Source of the DNA: Schoenoplectus triqueter
Taxonomy: Eukaryota; Streptophyta; Magnoliopsida; Poales; Cyperaceae
Length of the DNA: 27,262 bases
Reading direction: 5' to 3'
NCBI GenBank assembly: GCA_964058805.1
Contig: CAXKVV010001176.1
Coordinates: forward strand, 1-27,262
Every line of letters starts with the position of its first letter. Position 1 is the stretch's first letter. This document shows positions 10,301-19,639 of the stretch, piece by piece. The notes under the pieces were generated by a model. It saw nothing but the letters and a program-made list of their open reading frames with translations. It was not told the DNA's origin and did not search any database. The translations under genes were made by a program, and so were the position numbers.

Positions 10301-10785
10301 TGAATTGTTTTGTTTTCCAATTGTCAATTGATGACAAATTAAAATAATCAAGCATTGAAAATAACTTCAGAAAAATAAAAAAAAAATAATGTAGCATCTA
10401 AAAAACATCAATTGGAAGTACATCAAATCAGAAAATACAGGTATTGAACTGCCAAAATATAAACCCTTATATCAACTACTATATTGCTATAATTAAAAAG
10501 CATATGATGTCCTTGAGTTGGCTGAGAAATGAGACTATGACCCTACAAGCACAACATACAGTGAACAACAAAAATTAGTATTGTGAAACATCAAAACCTT
10601 ATTTGTCTGCACACAATTCTCACTATAGAAAGCTAAAAAATCACCTAAGTTAAAGTTATATGCATCCTCATAACTCTTTGAAATGACTGAGGAATAGGAC
10701 CATGATGATCCTATGAGTGAAATTAGTATGTTATCAACAAAGCAGTACCTCACAATAATTATCTTAAATTTAGTCTTTGTTACCT

Positions 10786-10834
10786 GAAAAGTAGGATGTT
10801 GAACTCCTAACAAAGCAGTACCTTCTAATATCAA
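10786..10834 (-). other. Unassigned open stretch, possible additional captured exon
   Basis: On the minus strand about 49 bp read EGTALLGVQHPTFQ and end in CAG|GTAAC, which looks like an exon with a donor site. I do not recognise it. It lies downstream, in transcription sense, of the WD40 fragment and could be another captured exon or chance. Confidence 0.25.
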
Positions 10835-11169
10835 ATTTAAGAAAACAGAATAGGTTTCTGCATGTTTGATTTGGACAAAGAAGAAAAATTAGAGTTGTAA
10901 CAAGATAGAGATAGAAGAGCCAATAAATATTAATTACCTGATTTATTTCTTCTATTAGATGAATAAATATGACACCAACTGTAAAAATAAAATTAGAGTC
11001 ATTATTTCTGTTAGTAATGTCAATATTTCTGTGAGTAATGTCAATAATTCTATAAGAAATATTGAAGTTTTGTAATAATGCCAATATAGATACCCAATAT
11101 AGATAGAATTAGGACTTTGATGACTTTAACAAGATAAAATTAATGAATAAATCATTATCATAAAAAATG

Positions 11170-11590
11170 GTTTACAATTAAGAATTTAACATCTCTAATA
11201 GCAGTACCCAAAGCAACCAGGACAATATTTTTCTTCTTACCTTGAAAAGAAGTTAATCTTTGAATCATAATTGAGGTTCATCAAAATTTTACTGAGAGAA
11301 GAAAATATCATCACAAGTACCTTCTTTCTTCCATTAGAGCACGGAATGCAAGAGTAGACGGCAACTGAGTCGGGATCCTTCCAATAAGTCATGATTTCTC
11401 CAGTGCTCGTATTCCATACCTAAAAATTAAAGAATATTAAACAAATTTTAGAAAATTACAGTTAAATTAAGCACAAATTTGAAACGAATTATGAAAAAAA
11501 ATAAAGCTCGCACCTTTAAGGTTGATTCGGGAGAGAGAGCGGCGAAGTATCAACCGTTCGGCGAGAAAGAGTTGGATTATTTCGTGTTTT
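11170..11590 (-). pseudogene. Captured WD40-repeat gene fragment (three exons), WDR43/UTP5-like
   Basis: Read on the minus strand. Exon A (to 11514) reads NSFSPNG, a stop, then YFAALSPESTLK and ends AAG|GTGCGAG. A 94-bp intron ends TTTTTAG. Exon B (11419-11321, 33 codons) reads VWNTSTGEIMTYWKDPD and YSCIPCSNGRKK, with donor GTACTTG. A short intron leads to exon C (from about 11235, acceptor GGTAAG|AAG), which reads KKNIVLVALGTAIRDVK. All three junctions are phase 0. FSPNG...FAALSP...LKVWNTSTGE is a classic WD40 blade, and the following YSCI...GRKK...LVALGTA pattern recalls the nucleolar WDR43/UTP5 family (18S rRNA processing); that family link is from memory. The in-frame TGA before YFAALS and another stop upstream make it a pseudogene. 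A different frame over exon A starts with ATG at 11691 but does not match the splice phase. Confidence 0.7.
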
Positions 11591-12106
11591 TGAGAAAGGG
11601 AGAGAAAGGGGACGGAGGAGGTGGAGGGTTTGGTTTTGGTTAAAGAACAGAGGAGGTGAGGAGAGGATGATGAAAGAGACGACATCTTCAAATTTTGGGT
11701 TAACTAAAAAACAGGGTTCCAATCGATCCTTAAAAAGGATCGGAGTAAAACAGGTGGCATCTCCAAATTTTTTGGCGGAGATTGAAATTTCATTTAGGTT
11801 AAAGAAAGGAATTGTTATGGCTGAAAATGAAAGAGGCGGGAAAATGAATCAGAAAAGAATGGGTGTGACATAGTAGAGTATTTTCGTGAAAGACTGTACT
11901 TATTTTCGTGAAATAGAGAGTTCTAAAGTATTTCCATGAAAATGTAGACTATATTCCGTGGATTTTATTTCCGTGTAATTTTTTCCGTGGACTTTGTCTA
12001 CAGAAATGATAAGCGTCACGCGTCAGTCTTGTTATTTCCGTAGAATCCAGATTTATTACGGAAAAAATATCAACTAACCACGGTAATAACTCAAATTCTA
12101 GTAGTG

Positions 12107-12431
12107 TCTGGTTAGCAAGTCAGCAACAGTGCCAGTCAGAAATCACACTCAAAGAATTCAAATAAGAGCAAACAATCACTGGTTCACCTATGTTATGGAA
12201 CGAAACTAAAGGACTTGTTTTTATTTTTCTGGGTAATTTAACTCAAAGAATTTATGTTTTGGGTTAAATATTATCTTTATGGCTTATGAAATGCTAGTGT
12301 GCCTTTCAACTGGAAGAGAGATTTGTTGTACATTTGTTAGTAAATTATTGATTGCTTTGGAATTACAACCAAATTTAGCCTCAAAAAATTTAGGGCATTC
12401 AGGGCTACCTCGCTAACTTACACTACTTGCA
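12107..12431 (+). other. 3' flank of the broken CNL, duplicated downstream of the second CNL
   Basis: From about 12246 (TTTATGTTTTGGGTTAAATA) to 12431 (CACTACTTGCAT) the sequence matches 19392-19639 almost base for base. The later copy has an extra insertion containing an AT microsatellite (about 19425-19490). The match stops at 12431/19638. Neither copy has a coding frame. It marks a segmental duplication boundary. Confidence 0.85.
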
Positions 12432-13283
12432 TATGGAATGTGACTACATTACCAATTCTCCTAAATCTATCGGCTTTAATTAGAACAAAGAAATGAAATG
12501 CATTGTTTTCCGTATGATCTATTTATATATTAAATAAGTTATTTGTTGTCCAGTCATATGCAGGCGGTGCTTTTAGTTATTTGTTAAATAAGTCTAGTCA
12601 AATTTTCAAGGGTTAAAATGAAAAAAAAAGTATGAAACTTGCACTCAGTGAAATTTGGGTGATTTTTTTCAGACAATATTTAACAACCCAATTTTTATTT
12701 CGATTTTAGCCGTTCAATGCACTTCTCTTTTTCGCTTTAATAGATATAAAGGGCATGATGGGTGTAGGTGGACCGACAATCTTATGCAGTGATTCATAAA
12801 AAAAGAAAATGAAAACCAAATATATCTTTTGTCATGTGCTCATGTTCCTTTATCCTTTCTTTTTCTTGCTTTTCCGAAGTTGTCATCCCATATATCTTTT
12901 GTCTAGTGCAATCCTCTTTCAAAATATTGAGGAAGGAACTGATTCCACTTAATTTTTGCGTGGACAAGCTGCACTCCTTGTTTCTTTCACAATCATGCAT
13001 GATACTTTGCTTCCCACTGGGTATTGCCTTTCCTTTCTACATTAATTGAGGAGATGGCGATCGATATAGGACCGTCCCATGCATTAATGCTTGTATGTAT
13101 GTAGGTATGTAGGTATAAACTAAACCTTGAGAGTTGCTTGAGAGTTGAAGGCTGGTGCGGGCTCTGTTTTTCAGTGAGGTTTGGTCATTTGGTGCAAGAA
13201 TTGGCAAAAGGTCCTTGTTCATCAAAAATGAAACAAAGCTAGCACCTTGCTTGGTTTCTACGAGAATAATAATAAAAAAAAGG
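12432..13283 (+). other. Intergenic region upstream of the second CNL
   Basis: No gene is seen. It is AT-rich, with a CATATATCTTTTGTC-like motif repeated about 70 bp apart (about 12820 and 12888), which may be promoter-distal sequence of the CNL gene. Confidence 0.5.
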
Positions 13284-13293
13284 CTATATATTT
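13284..13293 (+). promoter_or_regulatory. Putative TATA box of the second CNL
   Basis: CTATATATTTT lies 62 bp upstream of the ATG at 13347. It is followed by a purine-rich GTGAGAGAGG stretch, which would place the transcription start near 13315-13320. Confidence 0.5.
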
Positions 13294-13346
13294 TAGTGTG
13301 AGAGAGGTTGGTTGCAAACAAAATACAAGTCCTCTCTCCTCTAAAC

Positions 13347-16300
13347 ATGGCTGCCGGATTGTTCCTCTCTCCTCTGATCGAGATTGCTACCGAGAAGGCT
13401 GGCAATGCACTGATCAAGCAGTTCTGCCAGATGCGTGACATGGAAGAGCATCGCGAGAAGCTCCACTTCAAGCTCACTGGGATTCAGAAAAAGATTGCAG
13501 ATGCTGAAAAGCAGGCAGCAGATGACACCTTTGTGGAGGCGTGCCTGAAGAAGCTCCATGCCGCTGCATGCGAGGCGGTGGATGTGCTAAATGAGTTCCA
13601 GTACGAGGCCCTTCGCTCGAATGCCATCAGCCAGCAGCTCTCTGCTTCCAAAAAGGTTACTAACTCTCTATATATAATCTATCCATATTTCACAAGGGAT
13701 TTTTATATTAATTGTCCCCGGAGCAAATCCTCTGACAAAGGAGACTTAGATATTTGGTAAAAAATAGCAAAAGAGAAATATGTTTCACATAGGAGAAATT
13801 AACAAATACGACATTGGTTGTATAGAAAAATACGCATGACATATGAAGAAAAAATATCGAGAAACAGAGAAGATATAGCTAGAATTTTTGGTCCTTTTTT
13901 CTGCTCTTCTCACTCTCTCTTCAACTAAAAACACAACTCCTGGATGATCAAACTAGGCGTGAATAGATATATGCAAGAGGCTGGATGTATCTTAAAATTG
14001 GAGTCAATTTGATGTTTGTCGGTTATTTATTATAAGGGAAATGTTATGGTGATATCAAAATCGATAGGAAAGTCGATACCGATTTTAGTATTATCGCTAT
14101 TCAAATTAATAGTATAGTTATTAATTTGAATGCTATCTCATTTAATATGAATACTAAAGTTCGATGTACACTAGAATTACTCATTATAAAAATTTTAATT
14201 GTTTGCTCGAGAAATATATTTCTTTTTTTGAACTTTACCTAAAATAATTTGATATTTCAACTAATTGAGTTAAGATACATAACATATATTTTCAACTTAA
14301 ATAATAAATATATGCTGAAATAATGCTGAAGATATCTAAAATTGAATGTAATATGAAGACTAAATATATGCTGAAGATATGCAAAATTATATATACTTAT
14401 ATTTCTTTAAATAGTGCATCCTTAAAACATTTTTGAACTCAAGAAAAATGAGTTTCGAAGTTAATTAAAATATTGGAATTATTATGATCTGAAAACAAAA
14501 TATATTGTGCCCGTTATAGTTTTTTTTTCTTTCTTGATGTTATTTCTATCAAATAGGATACCACCTTTTACTTCTTTCGTGCAACTTCCGTATATATATA
14601 CACAATCTCTTTCCTCACTTCTCTTCTATAGCTTGGCCAAAAGCAATTAACTAATGTTTATAGATCGGGCTGATTTGTTAGGAGATTAAAAAAAAATGTT
14701 TATTCTGTCAATTTAGACAAATTTGCATTTTATGAAAATCCTGTCCCATTGCATGATCTAATTAGAGAGTGGCGACTAATCCAGTTAGTAAACTGACCTG
14801 ACCTCTTAATTATCATAAAGTAAGTAGCACTGATCAATAGCTCGAAATAATAGAAAAAAATGTCTAATAAAAATGAAATTAACTTATGCAGGCCGTTAAG
14901 AACTTCTTTAGCCATCAAAACCCCGTTCTATTCCGTTGGAAAATGAGCAACAAGCTGGCAAAAGTTTTGAGGAAGATTGATGAAACTGTGACGGATATGA
15001 ACAAATTCAATTTTGTTCCACGTGATCCTGAACGTATCATTGATCGAGAAACATGTTCTCTGGTTATAGAGTCGGAGGTCATTGGCAGGGATGGAGAGAG
15101 AGAGGAAATTGTGAATGTTTTATTGGACCCACAACGGGAGAGAGATAACATCTCAGTGCTTGCTATAGTTGGCATGGGGGGGTTGGGTAAGACTACGCTA
15201 GCCCAGTCGGTCTATAACCATGAGAGGGTCAAAGGACATTTTCAATTGCTCATGTGGGTTTGTGTGTCAACCGATTTTAATGTCGTTAATATTTTCAAGT
15301 TGGTGATCCAATCGGCTCAAATGGGAGGAGATCTATCGGCCGCAACCAGTAAGGAGGTGTTGCAACAAAATTTGCGCAAAATTCTGGATAAGAAGAGATA
15401 TCTACTCGTTTTAGATGACGTGTGGAATGAAGAAAGAGAGAAGTGGGAGGAGTTGAAAACTCCGTTATACTCTGGGGCGAGTGTAGGGAGTGTGGTTATA
15501 GTGACAACTCGAAGTAAGACAGTTGCTTCAATCACGGGGACATTGCCAGACCGTAACTTGGCGAAATTAACTGAAGAAGATTCATGGAAATTGTTTGAAA
15601 AGAGAGCTTTTGGATTGGGGGTTGAAGTAACATCAGAGGAACTAATTACGTTTGGTAGGACCATTGTACGCAAGTGTGGAGGGTTGCCTCTTGCACTGAA
15701 GGCAATGGGAGGCCTAATGGGTACTAAGTCAGATGTGCGTGATTGGCATGTTGTAGCAGAAAATAATAAAATATGGGATGATTTGACATCTTCTGAAAAT
15801 ATCTTACCTCTTCTTAAATTAAGCTATGATCATTTACCATCATACATGAAGCAATGCTTCGCCTTCTGTGCAATATTCCCACAAGATTATCTTATTAAAA
15901 GAGATACATTAATTCAGTTATGGATGGCTAACGATTTCATCCCAAATGATGGCACAGTAGATCTTGAAGATAAAGGTCGGCACATTTTTGAAGAACTTTA
16001 TTCGAGATCTTTCTTTCAGGATATAAGAGAAGAAATGGAAAATGAAAACTATTATTCAATAACTACTACATGCAAGATGCATGATCTTATGCATGATCTA
16101 GCAACACGAGTTGCGGGAAAGAAATGCTCTACTCGGCTGGAACTAGACAATTCACGAACAACTCAAGAGGAGGTTCAACATTTATTAATACGTGATGAAC
16201 CCTTCGGAACCTTTGTCCTGAAGCAATTCCCCAATATCCGTACACTTTTTGTACGTAACCTTATACAAACCAAGAAATATTCATATTTACTGAAATTAAG

Positions 16301-17480
16301 TTCCTTGAGAGCATTGCAAGTTGGATCATTCAGTTCATTCCCAAAGGAATTGGGATATATGAGACACCTAAGATATCTCGATCTCTCTATGAGTATTCAT
16401 TTTGATACCCTCCCGGAATCCATTAGCAAGTTATACAATCTTCAAACACTAGATCTTTCTGGATCTACAATTGGTGAACTGCCAGAAGGAATGATATATC
16501 TTAGCAATCTAAGGCATCTCATTCTCAATGGTTGTTATAAATTAAAGTGCATGCCAAGTGGCTTTGGACAACTGAAGTGTTTGAGGACTCTTACAAAGTA
16601 TATAGTTGATCCTGACAGAGGTGGTGGCATTGAAGAATTAAAAAATTTAAATGATCTTTGTGGGCATCTCAGATTAATTGGGCTTGAGAAAGTAGGAGAC
16701 CGAGGAGATGCTAAAGCTGTGAACCTTGCTGGAAAGTCTAGCCTATATTCTCTAAAATTAAAGTGGGGGGACCAATTAAGAGAAACAAGAGAAAATGACC
16801 AAGCGGTACTAGAAGCCCTAAGGCCTCACAACGGGCTAAAGTTTCTTAATATTGAGGGGTTTTGTGGTTCTAGTTATCCAACATGGATGAAGGAACCATT
16901 GACTATAAAAAATCTAAAGAAATTATGGTTGATAGAGTGCATCAATTGTGCAGAGCTTCCTCCGCTATGGCAGTTGTCTTCATTAGAGGAACTATATTTG
17001 CATAAATTGGAGAGTTTAATATACATTGTCAGTGGCTCACGTGAAAATGCAGATGAGAGCGAACCATTGGTAACATTTTCAAGTTTGAAGATTTTGAAGA
17101 TTGAGAAAATGTCAAACTTGGAGAGTTGGCATGAAAGAGATTCTGAATTGGTAATTTTTTCAAATCTTAACAAATTGAAAATTGATAAGTGTCCCAAACT
17201 AAAGACTCTTCCAGTGCATGGTCCTTTACTAGAGGAACTACATTTGTCTAGATTGAAGAGTTTAATATACATTGTCAGTGGCTCACGTGAAAATGCAGAT
17301 GAGAGCGAACCATTGGTAAAGTTCCCAAGTTTGAAGATTTTGAATCTGTTTAAAATGTCAAACTTGGAGGGTTGGCATGAAAGAGATTCTGAATTGGTAA
17401 TTTTTCCAAAACTTAACAAATTGATAATTTTTATGTGTCCCAAACTAAACATTTTCAAGTTTGAAGATTTTGAAGATTGA
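13347..17480 (+). CDS. CC-NBS-LRR (CNL) disease resistance protein, two exons, frame cut short in the LRR
   Basis: Intracellular immune receptor of the RGA2/RGA3 type. Exon 1 is 13347-13655 (103 codons, donor AAG|GTTACT); exon 2 starts at 14892 after TTATGCAG, phase 0. The start MAAGLFLSPLIEIATEKAGN opens an Rx-N coiled-coil domain containing EAVDVLNEFQYEAL (the EDVID-like position). NB-ARC motifs: P-loop GMGGLGKTT (about residue 197), RNBS-A LLMWVCVS, kinase-2 YLLVLDDVWN (about 272), RNBS-B VVIVTTRS, GLPL CGGLPLAL (about 364), RNBS-D CFAFCAIFP (about 423), MHD CKMHDLMHDL (about 497). All nucleotide-binding motifs look intact, and tryptophan ending kinase-2 fits the CNL class. LRRs run from about residue 545. 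The frame stops at 17480 (965 residues) because of a 376-bp tandem duplication; the LRR continues out of frame to 18903. The truncated product still keeps CC, NB-ARC and about half of the LRR. Strong confidence in identity; uncertain whether it works. Confidence 0.9.
13656..14891 (+). other. Intron 1 of the second CNL (1,236 bp)
   Basis: The donor is AAG|GTTACT and the acceptor TTATGCAG|GCC. It joins the CC exon to the rest of the gene without changing frame. It is very AT-rich and contains a candidate small MITE (14036-14182). No other gene is seen in it. Confidence 0.85.
14036..14182. mobile_element. Candidate small MITE in the CNL intron
   Basis: A 147-bp segment is flanked by the 7-bp direct repeat ATTATAA (14029-14035 and 14183-14189). 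Its centre is a hairpin with 12-bp arms (TTCAAATTAATA / TATTAATTTGAA, about 14099-14130). The ends GGGAAATG... and ...ATTACTC are only weakly inverted, and the flank is AT-rich, so this is tentative. Confidence 0.4.
16986..17477 (+). repeat. In-frame 246-bp tandem duplication of an LRR segment
   Basis: GAGGAACTA...TTGAAGAGTTTAATATACATT starts at 16986 and again at 17232 (offset 246 bp = 82 codons). Both copies encode SLIYIVSGSRENADESEPLV and SNLE-WHERDSELVIF. Copies differ at scattered sites, so it is older than the 376-bp duplication. The broken paralogue has only one version of this segment. Confidence 0.8.
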
Positions 17481-17825
17481 GAAAATGTCAAACTTGGAGA
17501 GTTGGCATGAAAGAGATTCTGAATTGGTAATTTTTTCAAATCTTAACAAATTGAAAATTGATAAGTGTCCCAAACTAAAGACTCTTCCAGTGCATGGTCC
17601 TTTACTAGAGGAACTACATTTGTCTAGATTGAAGAGTTTAATATACATTGTCAGTGGCTCACGTGAAAATGCAGATGAGAGCGAACCATTGGTAAAGTTC
17701 CCAAGTTTGAAGATTTTGAATCTGTTTAAAATGTCAAACTTGGAGGGTTGGCATGAAAGAGATTCTGAATTGGTAATTTTTCCAAAACTTAACAAATTGA
17801 TAATTTTTATGTGTCCCAAACTAAA
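17074..17825 (+). repeat. Identical 376-bp direct tandem duplication that breaks the CNL frame
   Basis: Copy 1 is 17074-17449 and copy 2 is 17450-17825; I see no difference between them by eye. Because 376 is 3n+1, reading passes out of frame at the junction (…CPKLN then FKFEDFED) and stops at 17480. The breakpoints share only the two-base match AA. Counting one copy only, exon 2 would keep a single frame to the stop at 18903: 4012 - 376 = 3636 bp, divisible by three. Confidence 0.9.
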
Positions 17826-18903
17826 GACGGTTCTGGTGCATGCTCCTTTGCTTGAAGATTTGAAAATTGAAGAATGCCATAGTCTTGTGTATTGGCCGGA
17901 GGAAGAGTTGAGGAGCTTGAAATGCCTGAAAAGATTGTCGATTATAGAATGCAAGAGTTTGACTGGCCGTTCATTGCCAATACTAATACAACTGCCGCAG
18001 TTGGTATCTCTATGTATAGATGATTGTCCAGAGTTGGTGCGAGTGCCTGGCTGTTCCACGCCTCTGGAGGAACTGGAGATAAGAAATTATCCTAAGCTTT
18101 CACACGTAGGGGTGCTGGCTGGGTTGACCAGTCTCCATCTCAAGTACTTGAAGATTTCGAATTGCCGAGGGATAGAGTCACTCCCTGAAGACCTCCCTTC
18201 CCTTGTGTCGCTGGAAATTGATAATTGCCCAGGAATAAAGTCACTCCCTGAAGGTCTCCCTTCCCTTGAGTCGCTGGAAATTGATAATTGCCCAGGAATA
18301 AAGTCACTCCCTGAAGGTCTCCCTTCCCTTGAGTCGCTGGAAATTGATAATTGCCCAGGAATAAAGTCACTCCTTGAAGGTCTCCCTTCCCTTGTGTCGC
18401 TGGAAATTGATAATTGCCCAGGAATAAAGTCACTCCCTGAAGGTCTCCCTTCCCTTGAGTCGCTGGAAATTGATAATTGCCCAGGAATAAAGTCACTCCC
18501 TGAAGGTCTCCCTTCCCTTGAGTCGCTGGAAATTGATAATTGCCCAGGAATAAAGTCACTCCCTGAAGGTCTCCCTTCCCTTGAGTCGCTGAAAATTGAT
18601 AATTGCCCAGGAATAAAGTCACTCCCTGAAGGTCTCCCTTCCCTTGAGCGGCTGGTGATTAAGAATTGTCCAGGAATAAAGTCACTCCCTGAAGGTCTCA
18701 AACGACGCCTCCCTTCCTTTCAACGACTAATTATCTTTGGTTGCCCTGCATTAGAGAGGCGTTGCAGGAGAGGAGGAGACTACTGCCACTTGCTCTCACG
18801 CATTCCCGTTTTAGAGCCGGAGATTACTAAATGTGAAAGCATTTTAAGGAGAGTCCTTCCCAGACGCAGACGTACAAGTAGGAGCTTCCATCGTTCCCAA
18901 TAA
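17481..18903 (+). pseudogene. Downstream LRR part of the second CNL, separated by the frame break
   Basis: An open frame (in-frame from 17461) encodes only LRRs and the conserved CNL tail. It has SNLESWHERDSELVIF, CHSLVYWPEEELRSLKCLK, CPELVRVPGCSTPLEELEI, then the 21-residue LRR array and CPALERRCRRGGDYCHLL, ending in a basic tail with the stop at 18901-18903. It lines up with 8971-9781 of the broken CNL. Without the duplication the gene would encode about 1,314 residues. As it stands this part could be translated only by re-initiation or frameshifting, or if the duplication is an assembly error. Confidence 0.85.
18193..18696 (+). repeat. Eight tandem 63-bp LRR modules
   Basis: Units start at 18193, 18256, 18319, 18382, 18445, 18508, 18571 and 18634. 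Each encodes 21 residues of the form LPSLESLEIDNCPGIKSLPEG. Units 2-7 are almost identical, including silent sites; differences are E/V at residue 5, one P-to-L (unit 4), E/K in unit 7, and several in unit 8 (LERLVIKNCPG). The near-identity points to recent unequal exchange or slippage. Related but diverged LRRs flank it (SNCRGIESLPED before, GLKRRLPSFQRL after). Confidence 0.95.
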
Positions 18904-19391
18904 TAATGATTAATTAAGGTACTGGCTACTGCATTCTTCTCCCTCTCTTAATTTCCTTGTTCATCTATCCATCCATTTATTTATTTACTTGAGCATTATT
19001 TTTTTGCAGGGGTATGCCTGGCCTTCCTTTTTTTTGCAGGGGTAGGCACAAAATTGCCCCATTTATTATCGTGTAATTTCCATGCATTTTGTGTGTGTGT
19101 GTGTGTGTGTTTTTTTTTTTTTTTGAAATTTCACTAACCATTGTATTAAATTCCTCTTTTTTGTAGGGTTGCTTCTTCAAAAGCGCCAATAAGGTCCGGT
19201 AAGAACTAGGAGAGTGTAATTAACCGAAAGGATTTTTTTTTTTTGGGGGTTCGCGCAACATTTTGCCGCTGTAATTAACCGAAAGGACGTAGGTCTGAAT
19301 GCTTATTTTGGGTATATTTATCTTTGTAGGTCTGAATGGTACCTTGATAAACTTGGGTTATTTTGTTGTACAGCTTTGTAATGTGCTGCCG
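18904..19391 (+). other. 3' flank of the second CNL with simple repeats
   Basis: No gene is seen. It has a TTTTTTTGCAGGGGTA motif twice (about 19000 and 19027), a (GT)10 tract followed by a T-run (19091-19124), and an 18-bp repeat TGTAATTAACCGAAAGGA at 19215-19232 and 19270-19287 around a T-run. Confidence 0.6.
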
Positions 19392-19639
19392 AATTTATGT
19401 TTTGGGTTAAATATTATCTTTATGGCATATATATATATATATATAGTGAGGTTAATATATTTACTCCTATTTTATTATAATCAATTGGCTTATGAAATGC
19501 TAGTGTGCCTCTTCAACTGGAAGAGAGATTTGTTGTACATTTGTTAGTAAATTATTGATTGCTTTGGAATTACAACCAAATTTAGCCTCGAAAAATTTAG
19601 AGCATTCAGGGCTACCTCGCTAACTTACACTACTTGCAT
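19392..19639 (+). other. Duplicated 3' flank (copy of 12246-12431)
   Basis: It shares GCTAGTGTGCC, CAACTGGAAGAGAGATTTG, ATTGATTGCTTTGGAATTAC and CATTCAGGGCTACCTCGCTA with the flank of the broken CNL, plus a private insertion with (AT)n at 19431-19445. It supports tandem duplication of the whole CNL unit. Confidence 0.85.

Larger units (their letters stand above)
9853..12106. mobile_element. Non-autonomous CACTA (En/Spm) DNA transposon, complete, 2,254 bp
   Basis: The left end CACTACTAGAATT and the right end AATTCTAGTAGTG are inverted, and the inversion extends with few mismatches over about 28 bp (through TTATTACCGTGG). The element is flanked by the 3-bp direct repeat TCT (9850-9852 and 12107-12109), the CACTA hallmark. 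Both subterminal regions (about 9885-10115 and 11876-12085) are packed with TTTCCGTG/CACGGAAA motifs in both orientations, the kind of sites that En/Spm transposases bind. No transposase domain is visible, so it would depend on an autonomous relative. It carries a captured WD40 gene fragment. Confidence 0.9.

Noticed and set aside
11516..11722. Antisense frame starting MEPCFLVNPKFED as a real small gene in the CACTA element
   Set aside because: The splice phase at 11514 and the WD40 motifs support a different frame of the same strand.
16874..18059. Antisense frames of 221 and 204 codons opposite the CNL gene
   Set aside because: They overlap the well-supported sense LRR frame, repeat with the duplications, and show no recognisable domain.
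18193..18696. Regularly spaced repeats resembling a CRISPR array
   Set aside because: The units are contiguous 63-bp repeats without unique spacers, they encode LRR modules in frame, and the DNA is plant nuclear.
18087..18701. Long antisense open frames across the LRR array (204 and 160 codons)
   Set aside because: They are mirror frames of the 63-bp repeat: once one unit is open on the opposite strand, all identical units are. No domain or start context supports them.
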